Assembly: GCA_963628785.1 (NCBI GenBank)
Contig: CAVGGQ010000062.1
Coordinates: 1 to 11,203, forward strand
Direction: 5' to 3'
Source: Apopatocola sp963628785
GTDB lineage: Bacteria > Bacillota > Clostridia > Oscillospirales > Oscillospiraceae
DNA: 11,203 nucleotides
Shown here: one piece after another, positions 1-6,172 of the stretch
Position numbering within the stretch: position 1 is the stretch's first letter
Layout: every line of letters starts with the position of its first letter
Made by a program: the position numbers and the translations under genes
The notes under the pieces: model-generated
Database searches by the model: none
Seen by the model: only the letters and a program-made list of their open reading frames with translations
What the model was told of the DNA's origin: nothing

Positions 1-185
1 GCTTGACCATGATGTCGGTCAGCGGCAAACAGTTTACGCCGACGCTCCATATCCCCAAATATGTGATTTATCTGGCAGTCCCTCTCTGCGGCTTCGGAAT
101 GGGACTTCATGCTTTGCAGCATATTTTAAGTACCATCTTTGGTAAATTTACCGAAGCTGTGCATGGAAAGGAGGAGATCCAGTGA
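1..185 (+). CDS. dctQ: TRAP transporter small permease (DctQ), 3' end
   Basis: Partial gene; the start lies upstream of the window. About 60 C-terminal residues are visible, with a hydrophobic segment (YVIYLAVPLCGFGMGLHALQH) followed by a short charged tail. This matches the last membrane helix of the small permease (DctQ, 4 TM) of tripartite ATP-independent periplasmic transporters. The assignment rests mainly on the gene directly behind it, an unmistakable DctM, with which it shares a 4-base GTGA overlap (stop 183-185, next start 182). DctQ and DctM form the membrane complex that uses an ion gradient to import substrate delivered by a DctP-type binding protein. That binding protein is not visible and should lie upstream. 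Seen: length, hydrophobicity, coupling. Inferred: identity. Confidence 0.8.
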   Translation, partial: LTMMSVSGKQFTPTLHIPKYVIYLAVPLCGFGMGLHALQHILSTIFGKFTEAVHGKEEIQ

Positions 186-1468
186 GTGCCGGAGTGATTT
201 TGATCGTTGCTTTATTGGTATTAATGGCAATAGGCGTTCCTGTGTTTTTCTGCATTTCTCTTTCCTCTGCTTTAATGTTTTTGACCACGGGGCTTCGCTC
301 TATTAATGCAATAGCCCAGAAGGCGGTTACCGGAATGGACAGCTTCGTGCTGTTGGCTGTTCCTCTGTTCACATTGGCAGGCTACATTATGGAATCCGGC
401 GGCCTTTCCGAACGTTTGGTCGCATGGGTCGAAAAGCTGTTTGGAAGAGTGACCGGCGCTGCGGGCATGATCACCATCGTCTGCTGTGCTGTTTTTGCCG
501 CACTGACAGGCTCCGGCCCGGCAACTGTGGCCGCTATCGGTGCTATCATGTATCCGGCTCTGCAAAAGGCAGGATACAAGCAGAGCACATCTGCCGGCAT
601 GCTGGCTGCCGGCGGCGCGTTGGGCCCCATTATTCCGCCCAGCGTGGCAATGATCGTTTATGGCAGCACGATGAGCGTTTCCATTCCCGATATGTTTATC
701 GGCGGAGTGATTCCCGGCATCATTATTGCTATCCTCTTCTGCATTTTGAACTACTTCATTGCAAAAAAGGAAGGCGTTAAAAAGGTAGATGTCCACTACA
801 GCGCGAAAGAGATCCTATCTGCAACTCTCAATGCACTGCCGGTTCTCTTTATGCCTGTACTGGTTTTGGGCGGAATTTACGGCGGTATCTTTACGCCGAC
901 GGAAGCTGCCACGGTTTGCGTCCTCTACGCAGCTGCTCTTTCTTTTATCTATAAGCAACTGACTCTGAAAAAACTGTGGGAAACCATTAAACGTACAATT
1001 GTTTCTTCAGCTACTATAGCTTTGGTGATCGGAATTTCCAGCGTGTTCGGCCTGGCGCTCGCTTCGGCTGATATTCCCAGTAAGATTGCCTCGGCTTTGG
1101 TTCCTATCCTGCACAATAAGACGATATTCCTGCTCGTACTCATCGCTTTCCTTGCTCTGGTTGGCACTCTTATGGAAGCTCTGGCTGCCATCGTTATTAT
1201 TGCACCTATCCTGTCTCCGATTGGCATTGAGCTTGGGTGCGACCCTCTTCACCTTGGCGTGCTGTTCTGCATCATATTGGTTATCGGCTTTATCACCCCA
1301 CCTTTCGGCGTGAACTTGTTTACCGCTGTTTCGACCACAAACACACCGTATGCAAAAGTAGTGAAAGGCGTTTGGCCGTTTATTATTGTAGGGTTTATAG
1401 CAGTTTTCCTTTTCGCTTTTGTACCCGAGACTATTACATGGCTTCCGAGCCTTATGAACGGAGGCTGA
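182..1468 (+). CDS. dctM: TRAP transporter large permease (DctM)
   Basis: The 428-residue protein has the usual length for the DctM family (about 425-430) and is almost wholly hydrophobic, with about a dozen predicted membrane helices. Family signatures are visible: the GSGPATVAAIGAIMYPAL stretch at about 110-126, and GGALGPIIPPSVAMIVYG at about 144-161, the conserved proline-rich re-entrant motif. A second-half counterpart, GFITPPFGVNLF, lies near 377-388. DctM is the ion-coupled transport subunit of TRAP importers, which mostly carry organic acids. The start is GTG at 182, chosen because AAGGAGG (168-174) sits 7 bases upstream and the start overlaps the dctQ stop, implying translational coupling. 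The substrate cannot be read from the sequence. The following amidohydrolase suggests a carboxylated amide or cyclic compound, which is inference. Confidence 0.95.
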   Translation: MSAGVILIVALLVLMAIGVPVFFCISLSSALMFLTTGLRSINAIAQKAVTGMDSFVLLAVPLFTLAGYIMESGGLSERLVAWVEKLFGRVTGAAGMITIVCCAVFAALTGSGPATVAAIGAIMYPALQKAGYKQSTSAGMLAAGGALGPIIPPSVAMIVYGSTMSVSIPDMFIGGVIPGIIIAILFCILNYFIAKKEGVKKVDVHYSAKEILSATLNALPVLFMPVLVLGGIYGGIFTPTEAATVCVLYAAALSFIYKQLTLKKLWETIKRTIVSSATIALVIGISSVFGLALASADIPSKIASALVPILHNKTIFLLVLIAFLALVGTLMEALAAIVIIAPILSPIGIELGCDPLHLGVLFCIILVIGFITPPFGVNLFTAVSTTNTPYAKVVKGVWPFIIVGFIAVFLFAFVPETITWLPSLMNGG

Positions 1469-1474
1469 TTTTAA

Positions 1475-2704
1475 ATGTCTGACACTGTGGTATTCAAAAA
1501 CTGTGTCATATTTGACGGAGTTAATGAAGACCTGATCCGTGGTAAGGCCTTAGTTGTTGCAGATGGGAAAATTGAACGCATTTGCACAGAACGTGAAAAT
1601 TTCGATGGGTGCAGAATATTCGATCTCGGCGGGGCTTTCGTTTCACCCGGGTTTATCGATTGCCATATGCACATGTTGCTGGAAGAGGTAACAGTTGACA
1701 AAAACCGTGCGCTGACGACATCTTCTGCCGGCGGCGAGATGTATCCCAATGCCGACAGTGCAGCAGCTTATCTAGGAGTCGATAACTGCCGAAAGATGCT
1801 TCGAGCAGGTTTTACTACGGTAATGGACGGCGGAGGACGCAATTTTATTGATTGCGCTTTGCGGGAAGCTATTCAGAAAAACTTCGTATCCGGTCCTAAT
1901 TATCTTATCTCCGGCAAGCAGCTGACTACCAATAAGGCGCATTTTGTGGGATTCTCTTTGGAACCGTACGGCCCCTGGGGTATGCGGAAAGCCATTCGAG
2001 ACCTTATGTGGTGGAGCGTGGATTTTGTCAAAATGCAACTGAGCCCGCCGATCCGCATGGTAGGACGCAACTCCAACGCGACCGATTTCACTCAGGAAGA
2101 GATTAATGCTGCCATCGAAGAAGCACATAATTACGGCGTGCCCGTCCATGCACATTTGAGAGGAGCCGAGTCAATCAAAAAGTTCCTGCGTGCAGGCGGC
2201 GATTTTGTCGTTCACGGTACGGGTATGGACGATGAGTGCATTGAGATGATGCTCAAAGGCAATCAGATCATGCTCCCAACGCTTCTTTCTCCCACACCCA
2301 ATCCGTCACCGGAGATGCTGGCCGCCAAGCCCAAGGCTGTGGTTGATTTGCTGGCCAAAACGGCGCAGACCCATTGGGAGAGCGCAAAGCGCGCTTACAA
2401 AGCCGGTGTTTCTATGGCCTTCTCCACTGACTGCGGAACACTGGGCAACCACATTGGCACCAACGCACTGGAATTCAAAAACTTAATTGCGATTGGCATG
2501 ACACCGGCAGAGGCGCTGAGAGCTGCTACATCGGTTGCTGCTCGAGTTACCGGGATGAACAACAAAATCGGCGTGATTCGACAGGGCTATCAGGCGGATT
2601 TGACGATTCTAAATGGAAATCCTTTAGAAAACATCGATGCGGTTTTCGATGTGAAAATGACGGTTGTCAACGGAAAAATCCTGTATTGTCAAGATTGGCG
2701 ATAA
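1475..2704 (+). CDS. metal-dependent amidohydrolase (imidazolonepropionase-like)
   Basis: The 409-residue cytoplasmic enzyme belongs to the amidohydrolase superfamily. All expected metal-site residues are visible: H64 and H66 in IDCHMHM, K186 in FVKMQ (the likely carboxylated bridging lysine), H225/H227 in VHAH, H247 in VVHG, and D319 in FSTDCG. The N- and C-terminal beta-sandwich parts are present (GKALVVADGKIERI; GYQADLTILNGNPLENI). The pattern fits the imidazolonepropionase-like/Xaa-Pro dipeptidase group, whose members hydrolyse C-N bonds in N-acyl amino acids, dipeptides or cyclic amides. The true substrate is unknown. The ATG at 1475 has GGAGG at 1460-1464 and starts 6 bases after the dctM stop, so it is almost certainly cotranscribed with the TRAP importer. 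The operon probably imports and then hydrolyses one compound. Confidence 0.88.
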   Translation: MSDTVVFKNCVIFDGVNEDLIRGKALVVADGKIERICTERENFDGCRIFDLGGAFVSPGFIDCHMHMLLEEVTVDKNRALTTSSAGGEMYPNADSAAAYLGVDNCRKMLRAGFTTVMDGGGRNFIDCALREAIQKNFVSGPNYLISGKQLTTNKAHFVGFSLEPYGPWGMRKAIRDLMWWSVDFVKMQLSPPIRMVGRNSNATDFTQEEINAAIEEAHNYGVPVHAHLRGAESIKKFLRAGGDFVVHGTGMDDECIEMMLKGNQIMLPTLLSPTPNPSPEMLAAKPKAVVDLLAKTAQTHWESAKRAYKAGVSMAFSTDCGTLGNHIGTNALEFKNLIAIGMTPAEALRAATSVAARVTGMNNKIGVIRQGYQADLTILNGNPLENIDAVFDVKMTVVNGKILYCQDWR

Positions 2705-2786
2705 TTCCAAAGCTAACAACTCTATAAAAATGCAGCCTCGTGATTGATATGCTCCCCCGATAGGAGACAGTGAAACACAATAACAA

Positions 2787-2833
2787 ACAAAACACCGCCC
2801 ATGCTTTTTTGATGGCATTGGGCGGTGTTTTGT
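2787..2833. terminator. bidirectional intrinsic terminator
   Basis: A 15-base perfect inverted repeat (2787-2801 with 2819-2833; core CACCGCCCA/TGGGCGGTG) extends by three more pairs across a one-base bulge and leaves a roughly 10-base loop. The GC core is flanked by TTTTGT on both strands, so it can terminate the TRAP/amidohydrolase transcript (+) and the MATE transcript (-). Its right arm ends on the first base of the MATE stop codon complement (2833-2835). No gene is visible between 2705 and 2786. Confidence 0.9.
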
Positions 2834-4224
2834 CATGCGGCGGAGAGTTCCCTATATGTCCGCCGGATGAAGAAGGCGGCGATAAAGAAGGTCAAGAGGT
2901 CGGCGAGGGGGAAGGACCACAATATGCCGTCGAGGGCGAGGAAGATGGGGAGAACGATCGGAAGAAATACGCCGAAAATGATCTCGCGCGCCATGGAGAC
3001 GACGGTGGAGGCTGCGGCTTTGCCGAGCGCCTGCAGGTAGATGAATGTGCCCTTATTGAGAGTCGCGAGCGGCATTAGGCAGAGATATGTGCGGAAACAC
3101 TTCACCGTGAAAGCCGAGTAATAAGCGCTCTCGCCGGCCGCGCCGAACAGCATGGCGATTTGCAGCGGGAAGACCTCCACAATGAGCAGCGCCGCGGCTC
3201 CGACGATCAGTTCACCGAGAAGCAGCTTGGAAAAGAGCGCCCTGGCGCGGTCTTTCCTGCTCGCACCGATGTTGTAGCCCACCACGGGAATGCACCCGGC
3301 CGCCATGCCGATGGCAACGGAGATCGCAATCTGGAAAAACTTCATGACGATGCCGAGCACCGCGAGCGGGATCTGCGCGTACTCCGTTTGGCCGAAAATC
3401 GGGTCGAGCGCGCCGTACTTCATGCACATATTCTGCACCGCCGCCATGGAAACGACCATCGACACCTGCGAGAGGAAGCTCGTGATGCCGAGACGCACGG
3501 AGCGGAGGATCAGCCGCCCGTCCGGGCAAAAGCTGCTCTTTTCGAGTCGGATGACCTTCATGCGGCGGAGATACCACACCGAAAGGGCCGCTGTGAGCAC
3601 CTGACCGATGACGGTGGCAACGGCCGCACCCATCATGCCCCAGTGAAAAGCGTAAATGAACACGGGGTCGAGAATGAGGTTGGCAACGGCGCCGGACACT
3701 GTGGCCGCCATGGCGAACTTCGGGCTGCCGTCGCTACGGATGATCGGGTTCATCGCCTGCCCGAACATATAAAACGGGATGCCGAGCGTGATGTAAAAGA
3801 AGTACTCTTTGGCAAAGGCATACGTTTCCGCGTTGACCGTGCCGCCGAAGAGCGCGAGCAGGGGTTCGGCGAAAATGAGATATACCGCCGTCAGAAGAAG
3901 GCTGCTCGCAACGCACACGACCACGGAATTTCCGACCGAGCGGTGCGCCTCGTCGGTTGCGCCGCGACCGAGCGCAATGCTGACAAAGGCGCAGCTTCCG
4001 TCCCCGATGAGCACGGCGATAGCCAGCGCCACAACGGTCATCGGGAATACGACGGTATTTGCGGCGTTGCCGTAGGAGCCGAGATAGCTCGCGTTTGCAA
4101 TGAAGATCTGATCGACGATGTTGTAAAGTGCGCCGACGAGCAGAGAGATGATGCACGGAACGGAGTAGCGCCGCATCAGCTTTCCGACAGGCTCCGTCTC
4201 CAGATAGCGATTGGATGCTTCCAT
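2833..4224 (-). CDS. MATE family multidrug efflux transporter (MepA-like)
   Basis: The 463-residue integral membrane protein has 12 predicted helices in two similar halves, the normal size for MATE exporters. The N-terminus (LMRRYSVPCIISLLVGALYNIVDQIFIA) and the GRGATDEAHRSVGNSVVV region are typical of the MepA/DinF-type branch in Firmicutes. Such proteins use a proton or sodium gradient to expel cationic drugs, dyes or metabolites; the substrate here is unknown. An open frame continues 25 codons upstream to 4299, but I chose ATG 4224 because AGAAGGA (complement of 4234-4240) lies 9 bases upstream and the family start aligns with MEASNRY. The extra codons would also run through the leader hairpin. 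It is monocistronic, convergent with the amidohydrolase, and ends inside the shared terminator. Confidence 0.92.
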   Translation of the reverse strand: MEASNRYLETEPVGKLMRRYSVPCIISLLVGALYNIVDQIFIANASYLGSYGNAANTVVFPMTVVALAIAVLIGDGSCAFVSIALGRGATDEAHRSVGNSVVVCVASSLLLTAVYLIFAEPLLALFGGTVNAETYAFAKEYFFYITLGIPFYMFGQAMNPIIRSDGSPKFAMAATVSGAVANLILDPVFIYAFHWGMMGAAVATVIGQVLTAALSVWYLRRMKVIRLEKSSFCPDGRLILRSVRLGITSFLSQVSMVVSMAAVQNMCMKYGALDPIFGQTEYAQIPLAVLGIVMKFFQIAISVAIGMAAGCIPVVGYNIGASRKDRARALFSKLLLGELIVGAAALLIVEVFPLQIAMLFGAAGESAYYSAFTVKCFRTYLCLMPLATLNKGTFIYLQALGKAAASTVVSMAREIIFGVFLPIVLPIFLALDGILWSFPLADLLTFFIAAFFIRRTYRELSAA

Positions 4225-4392
4225 AGTAAATCGTCCTTCTTTCCGGAGGATAAAGAATGCGCAAGTCACCAAATCCGGACTTACGCATTCCTGCCGCACG
4301 ATTAGCTATGCTTTTTCTCCATCAACCTATTGATACAAAAAATATGTGCAGCCGTTCTGCAATCGGATTTACGCAGAACTGCCACACATTGT
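4225..4392 (-). promoter_or_regulatory. structured 5' leader of the MATE gene (two hairpins, complementary loops)
   Basis: This is the predicted untranslated leader, about 168 nt, from the promoter at 4399-4427 to the ATG at 4224. In transcript order, hairpin 1 pairs GTTCTGC/GCAGAAC (4379-4373 with 4360-4354). Hairpin 2 pairs 13 bases (4290-4278 with 4267-4255), perfect as RNA if one G-U pair is allowed; on the + strand the same position is a C-A mismatch. Loop 1 contains AAATCCG and loop 2 contains CGGATTT, exact complements, so a 7-bp loop-loop interaction is possible. Hairpin 2 is followed by TTTAT and lies 14 bases before the SD. The element CGGAYTTACGCA (+ strand) occurs twice, at 4276-4287 and 4364-4375. 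I could not match it to a named riboswitch. It could be a riboswitch-like or attenuator leader, or a paired protein-binding site. Confidence 0.55.
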
Positions 4393-4398
4393 ATTTTA

Positions 4399-4427
4399 TT
4401 TATAACAGAACCGGCGGAAAATTTCAA
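4399..4427 (-). promoter_or_regulatory. sigma-A promoter for the MATE gene
   Basis: Reading on the minus strand, TTGAAA (4427-4422), a 17-base spacer, then TATAAA (4404-4399). The predicted start is near 4392. It lies back to back with the tRNA promoter; the two -35 boxes are 32 bases apart. Confidence 0.7.
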
Positions 4428-4459
4428 GAGGCGGAACAAGAAAATCCTGCTGATTTTTG

Positions 4460-4488
4460 TTGACAAGGGCGGAACGGCGTGGTACAAT
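4460..4488 (+). promoter_or_regulatory. consensus promoter for tRNA-Thr
   Basis: A perfect TTGACA -35 (4460-4465), a 17-base spacer, and TACAAT -10 (4483-4488). The mature tRNA begins 29 bases after the -10 box, leaving a short 5' leader for RNase P. Confidence 0.9.
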
Positions 4489-4517
4489 AATCAAGCTGTC
4501 GGTGAAAGACAGAAGTT

Positions 4518-4593
4518 GCTGGCATAGCTCAGTCGGTAGAGCAGCTGATTCGTAATCAGCAGGTCGTGTGTTCGAGTCACATTGCCAGCTCCA
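4518..4593 (+). tRNA. tRNA-Thr (anticodon CGU)
   Basis: A 76-base cloverleaf can be drawn by hand. The acceptor stem is GCTGGCA/TGCCAGC with discriminator T and an encoded CCA (4591-4593). The D arm includes AGCTCAGTCGGTAGAGC. The anticodon stem CTGAT/ATCAG encloses the loop TTCGTAA, giving anticodon CGT (reads ACG, threonine). The T arm is GTGTGTTCGAGTCACAT. It stands alone, with its own promoter and terminator, in the gap between the MATE gene and the 175-residue secreted protein gene. Confidence 0.96.
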
Positions 4594-4595
4594 TG

Positions 4596-4629
4596 GGAGA
4601 TCACCCTTTCGGGTGGTCTCCTGTTTTTT
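4596..4629 (+). terminator. intrinsic terminator of tRNA-Thr
   Basis: An 11-bp stem (4596-4606 with 4611-4621, one G-T pair) with a TTTC loop is followed by TGTTTTTT. It begins three bases after the tRNA CCA end. Confidence 0.93.
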
Positions 4630-4652
4630 GCGCAAAAAGGCGGTGCACCGCT
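4630..4652 (-). terminator. possible weak terminator of the 175-aa protein gene
   Basis: On the minus strand the 12-base palindrome GCGGTGCACCGC (4651-4640) is followed by CTTTTTG. The stem is only 4 bp around a TGCA loop, so it may be weak. It lies about 20 bases after the stop codon at 4674 and faces the tRNA terminator. Confidence 0.4.
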
Positions 4653-4673
4653 TGCGGTTCGTTCGGATGCTTT

Positions 4674-5201
4674 TTATTCCGCGAGGCCGGCTCCTTCGGC
4701 GATGGCGGAGAAGAGGTCGGCGGCTTCGGTCGGCTCCCAGGCGGCGGAGAGGATGCGGCGGGAGCAGATGATACCGGAATTCGCGCCGGAGGTGAGCACC
4801 TCGGCGGCACTTTGCACGGCGGCGAGACGCTTGCGCAGCGCTTCGTCGTTTTCACCGTACCGCTCGTCGTACGCTTCGCCCGCCGAGCGCGCTTTCTCGA
4901 TGCTCCGTCCGTCGGCGAGATACCACTCGAGAACGGACTCCGCCCAGCGGTAGGCCGCTGATGCACCGGCGTCGGGATCATACTCCGAGACCATCCGCTC
5001 CAGAATGCCGCCTAGCCCCGCGAGCGGCGTCGACACATCGGGCGTCGGCGAAACCTCCGGCGTCTGCGTCGGCTCTGCCGTGGCCTCCGTCTCGGGCGAC
5101 GGCGCGGCGAGCACGGGCTCTTCCGGATGCGCTCCGGCCAGAGCCATGATGAGCGCAAGGAGCAGCACCGCCGTAAACGCGAGCAAAAATTGTTTTTTCA
5201 T
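4674..5201 (-). CDS. small secreted or membrane-anchored protein, unknown function
   Basis: I do not recognise this 175-residue protein. It starts with a short positive stretch and a hydrophobic run (MKKQFLLAFTAVLLLALIMALAGA), which reads as a signal peptide or N-terminal anchor; there is no lipobox cysteine. Residues about 28-60 are a Pro/Glu/Thr-rich linker with TP and SP steps, as in surface proteins. The remainder (about 60-175) is Ala/Glu/Arg-rich and predicted helical, with a single cysteine. ATG 5201 is preferred over longer open-frame starts upstream because GAAAGG (complement of 5210-5215) lies 8 bases before it and the signal peptide begins there. It lies 24 bases downstream of the ABC remnant that follows the GntR gene, so it may share the repressor's transcript. 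Being a real gene is likely; its role is open. Confidence 0.7.
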   Translation of the reverse strand: MKKQFLLAFTAVLLLALIMALAGAHPEEPVLAAPSPETEATAEPTQTPEVSPTPDVSTPLAGLGGILERMVSEYDPDAGASAAYRWAESVLEWYLADGRSIEKARSAGEAYDERYGENDEALRKRLAAVQSAAEVLTSGANSGIICSRRILSAAWEPTEAADLFSAIAEGAGLAE

Positions 5202-5224
5202 AGCCGTCGCCTTTCTAAGGAAAA

Positions 5225-5691
5225 TTAATTGCCGTACAACTCTGCGAGAGTGTGGATCTCCACGCCGTGAGCGCAGCCGGCCAAAAGCGGGAGAGCGCCC
5301 ACCGGTATACGGCCGCATTAAAGCAGGTTTTTCCGGATGCCATCGTCCACACCTCCCGGCTCGCGCAGATTGTGCGAGGAGATGAGCACCGTCATGCCGC
5401 GCTGCGCGACATCGTCCATCACAAGGCTCCACACCTTGCGCCGCATCACGGGGTCGAGCCCGTCCGCCGGCTCATCGAGCACGAGCACCTCCGGCGCCGC
5501 ACCGAAAGCGCGATCCAAAAGGCCGCCTGCTTCTGCATGCCGCACGAGAGCCGCCGGATAGGGCGCGTATCGTCCATGCCGAACACTTCGCGCAGCGCTT
5601 CGTACCGCTGTGCATCGAAGCTCGGGTAGAGCGCGCGGAAGCCGTCAAACGACTTCGTCACGCTTTTCATCTCAAGACTTGCCGGGCTCAT
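5225..5691 (-). pseudogene. decayed ABC transporter ATP-binding protein
   Basis: Pieces of an ABC ATPase are visible in two frames. The start MSPASLEMKSVTKSFDGFRA jumps straight to YPSFDAQRYEALREVFGM, then a degenerate signature RLSCGMQKQ. Against the intact ATPase in this window (9269-10003), about 80 residues are missing, including the whole Walker A loop. After WIALS (near 5505-5515) the reading shifts frame, and the second frame supplies Walker B and D-loop (VLVLDEPADGLDP) and the H-loop (VLISSHNLRE). It then degenerates and stops at 5318-5320. The same frame continues after that stop as a roughly 30-codon tail ending AGCAHGVEIHTLAELYGN at 5225, origin unknown. It overlaps the GntR stop (5672-5691), as in intact GntR-ABC operons. 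Without Walker A it cannot bind ATP normally. A sequencing error could explain the frameshift but not the internal loss. Confidence 0.8.
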
Positions 5692-6040
5692 TGCCTCCGA
5701 TCTTTTCCCGAATCTCCGCCTCGGTCACGCCGAGCCACCGCAGCTCGCGCACCGTTTCCTCCAGCCGCCGGAGAAGATCCTCGCGTCGGGGATCGCTGCA
5801 GGGCGAATACTGCGCACAGAAGCTGCCCTTGCCGGGCACGGAAACGATGTACCCCTCGCTTTCCAGCTCACGGTAGGCGCGCTGGATCGTGTTCGGGTTG
5901 ATGGCGAGCGACACGGCCATCTCGCGCACGGAAGGGAGCTTCTCTCCCGGCTTCATCGCACCGGTGACGATAAGCCGCCGCAGGTCGTCCTTGACCTGTT
6001 CATATATCGGACGTCCGTCCCGGTAGTCGATCGTGACCAT
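5672..6040 (-). CDS. GntR family (YtrA-type) transcriptional repressor
   Basis: The 122-residue protein has an N-terminal winged helix-turn-helix at about residues 8-75 (IYEQVKDDLRRLIVTGAMKP, LPSVREMAVSLAINPNTIQR, GYIVSVPGKGSF), the classic GntR DNA-binding domain. The short helical tail of about 45 residues is typical of the YtrA subfamily, small repressors encoded first in operons with ABC transporters. The start is ATG 6040 because GGGAAGG (complement of 6048-6054) lies 7 bases upstream and MVTIDYRDGRPIYEQ aligns with family starts; an open frame reaches 6127 but would cross the promoter. It overlaps the broken ABC gene by 20 bases. The repressor looks intact although its usual partner is dead, and an inverted repeat over its own -10 box suggests autoregulation. 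Confidence 0.92.
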   Translation of the reverse strand: MVTIDYRDGRPIYEQVKDDLRRLIVTGAMKPGEKLPSVREMAVSLAINPNTIQRAYRELESEGYIVSVPGKGSFCAQYSPCSDPRREDLLRRLEETVRELRWLGVTEAEIREKIGGNEPGKS

Positions 6041-6073
6041 GGCGTTACCTTCCCGTATCATACAAACTGTTCT

Positions 6074-6100
6074 AACTGTATTACGAAGATTAACACAGTT
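6074..6100. promoter_or_regulatory. probable GntR operator
   Basis: Inverted repeat AACTGTATTA (6074-6083), a 7-base spacer, TAACACAGTT (6091-6100), matching at 9 of 10 positions. It covers the -10 box of the GntR promoter. A further AACTGT half-site lies at 6065-6070. Binding by the adjacent GntR protein is inferred from position. Confidence 0.6.
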
Positions 6101-6115
6101 GATACAGCTTGTCAA
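6087..6115 (-). promoter_or_regulatory. promoter of the GntR/ABC-remnant operon
   Basis: On the minus strand, a perfect TTGACA (6115-6110), a 17-base spacer, TAATCT (6092-6087). The start is predicted near 6080, about 40 bases before the GntR ATG. Confidence 0.8.
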
Positions 6116-6125
6116 TAGCATAGGC

Positions 6126-6163
6126 AAAAAATATCTCCCTGCGGAAATTTCCGCAGGGGGATA
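6126..6163 (-). terminator. terminator of the sigma/anti-sigma operon
   Basis: The inverted repeat CCCTGCGGAAA/TTTCCGCAGGG (6137-6147 with 6148-6158) extends outward to about 16 pairs including one wobble pair. On the minus strand it is followed by TATTTTTTG. It sits 10 bases after the anti-sigma stop and just upstream of the GntR promoter. The centre AAATTT must open into the loop. Confidence 0.88.
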
Positions 6164-6172
6164 AAGTAAAAT

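Noticed and set aside
3160..4305. A 381-codon open frame on the + strand opposite the MATE gene
   Set aside because: The translation is rich in R, H, D and E without domains, as expected from the complement of a GC-rich membrane protein gene. The minus-strand frame has clear MATE signatures and an SD.
4225..4392. Purine or guanidine riboswitch in the MATE leader
   Set aside because: The kissing loops recall purine riboswitches, but there is no P1 stem joining the hairpins and none of the conserved junction bases. The loops also lack the ACGR of guanidine-II.
4518..4593. tRNA-Thr as an integration site of a mobile element
   Set aside because: No integrase gene and no repeated tRNA 3' end was seen in the window.
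5252..5629. A + strand frame over the ABC remnant whose first part looks somewhat protein-like
   Set aside because: The second half is the complement of the ABC fragments, there is no SD, and there is no promoter.
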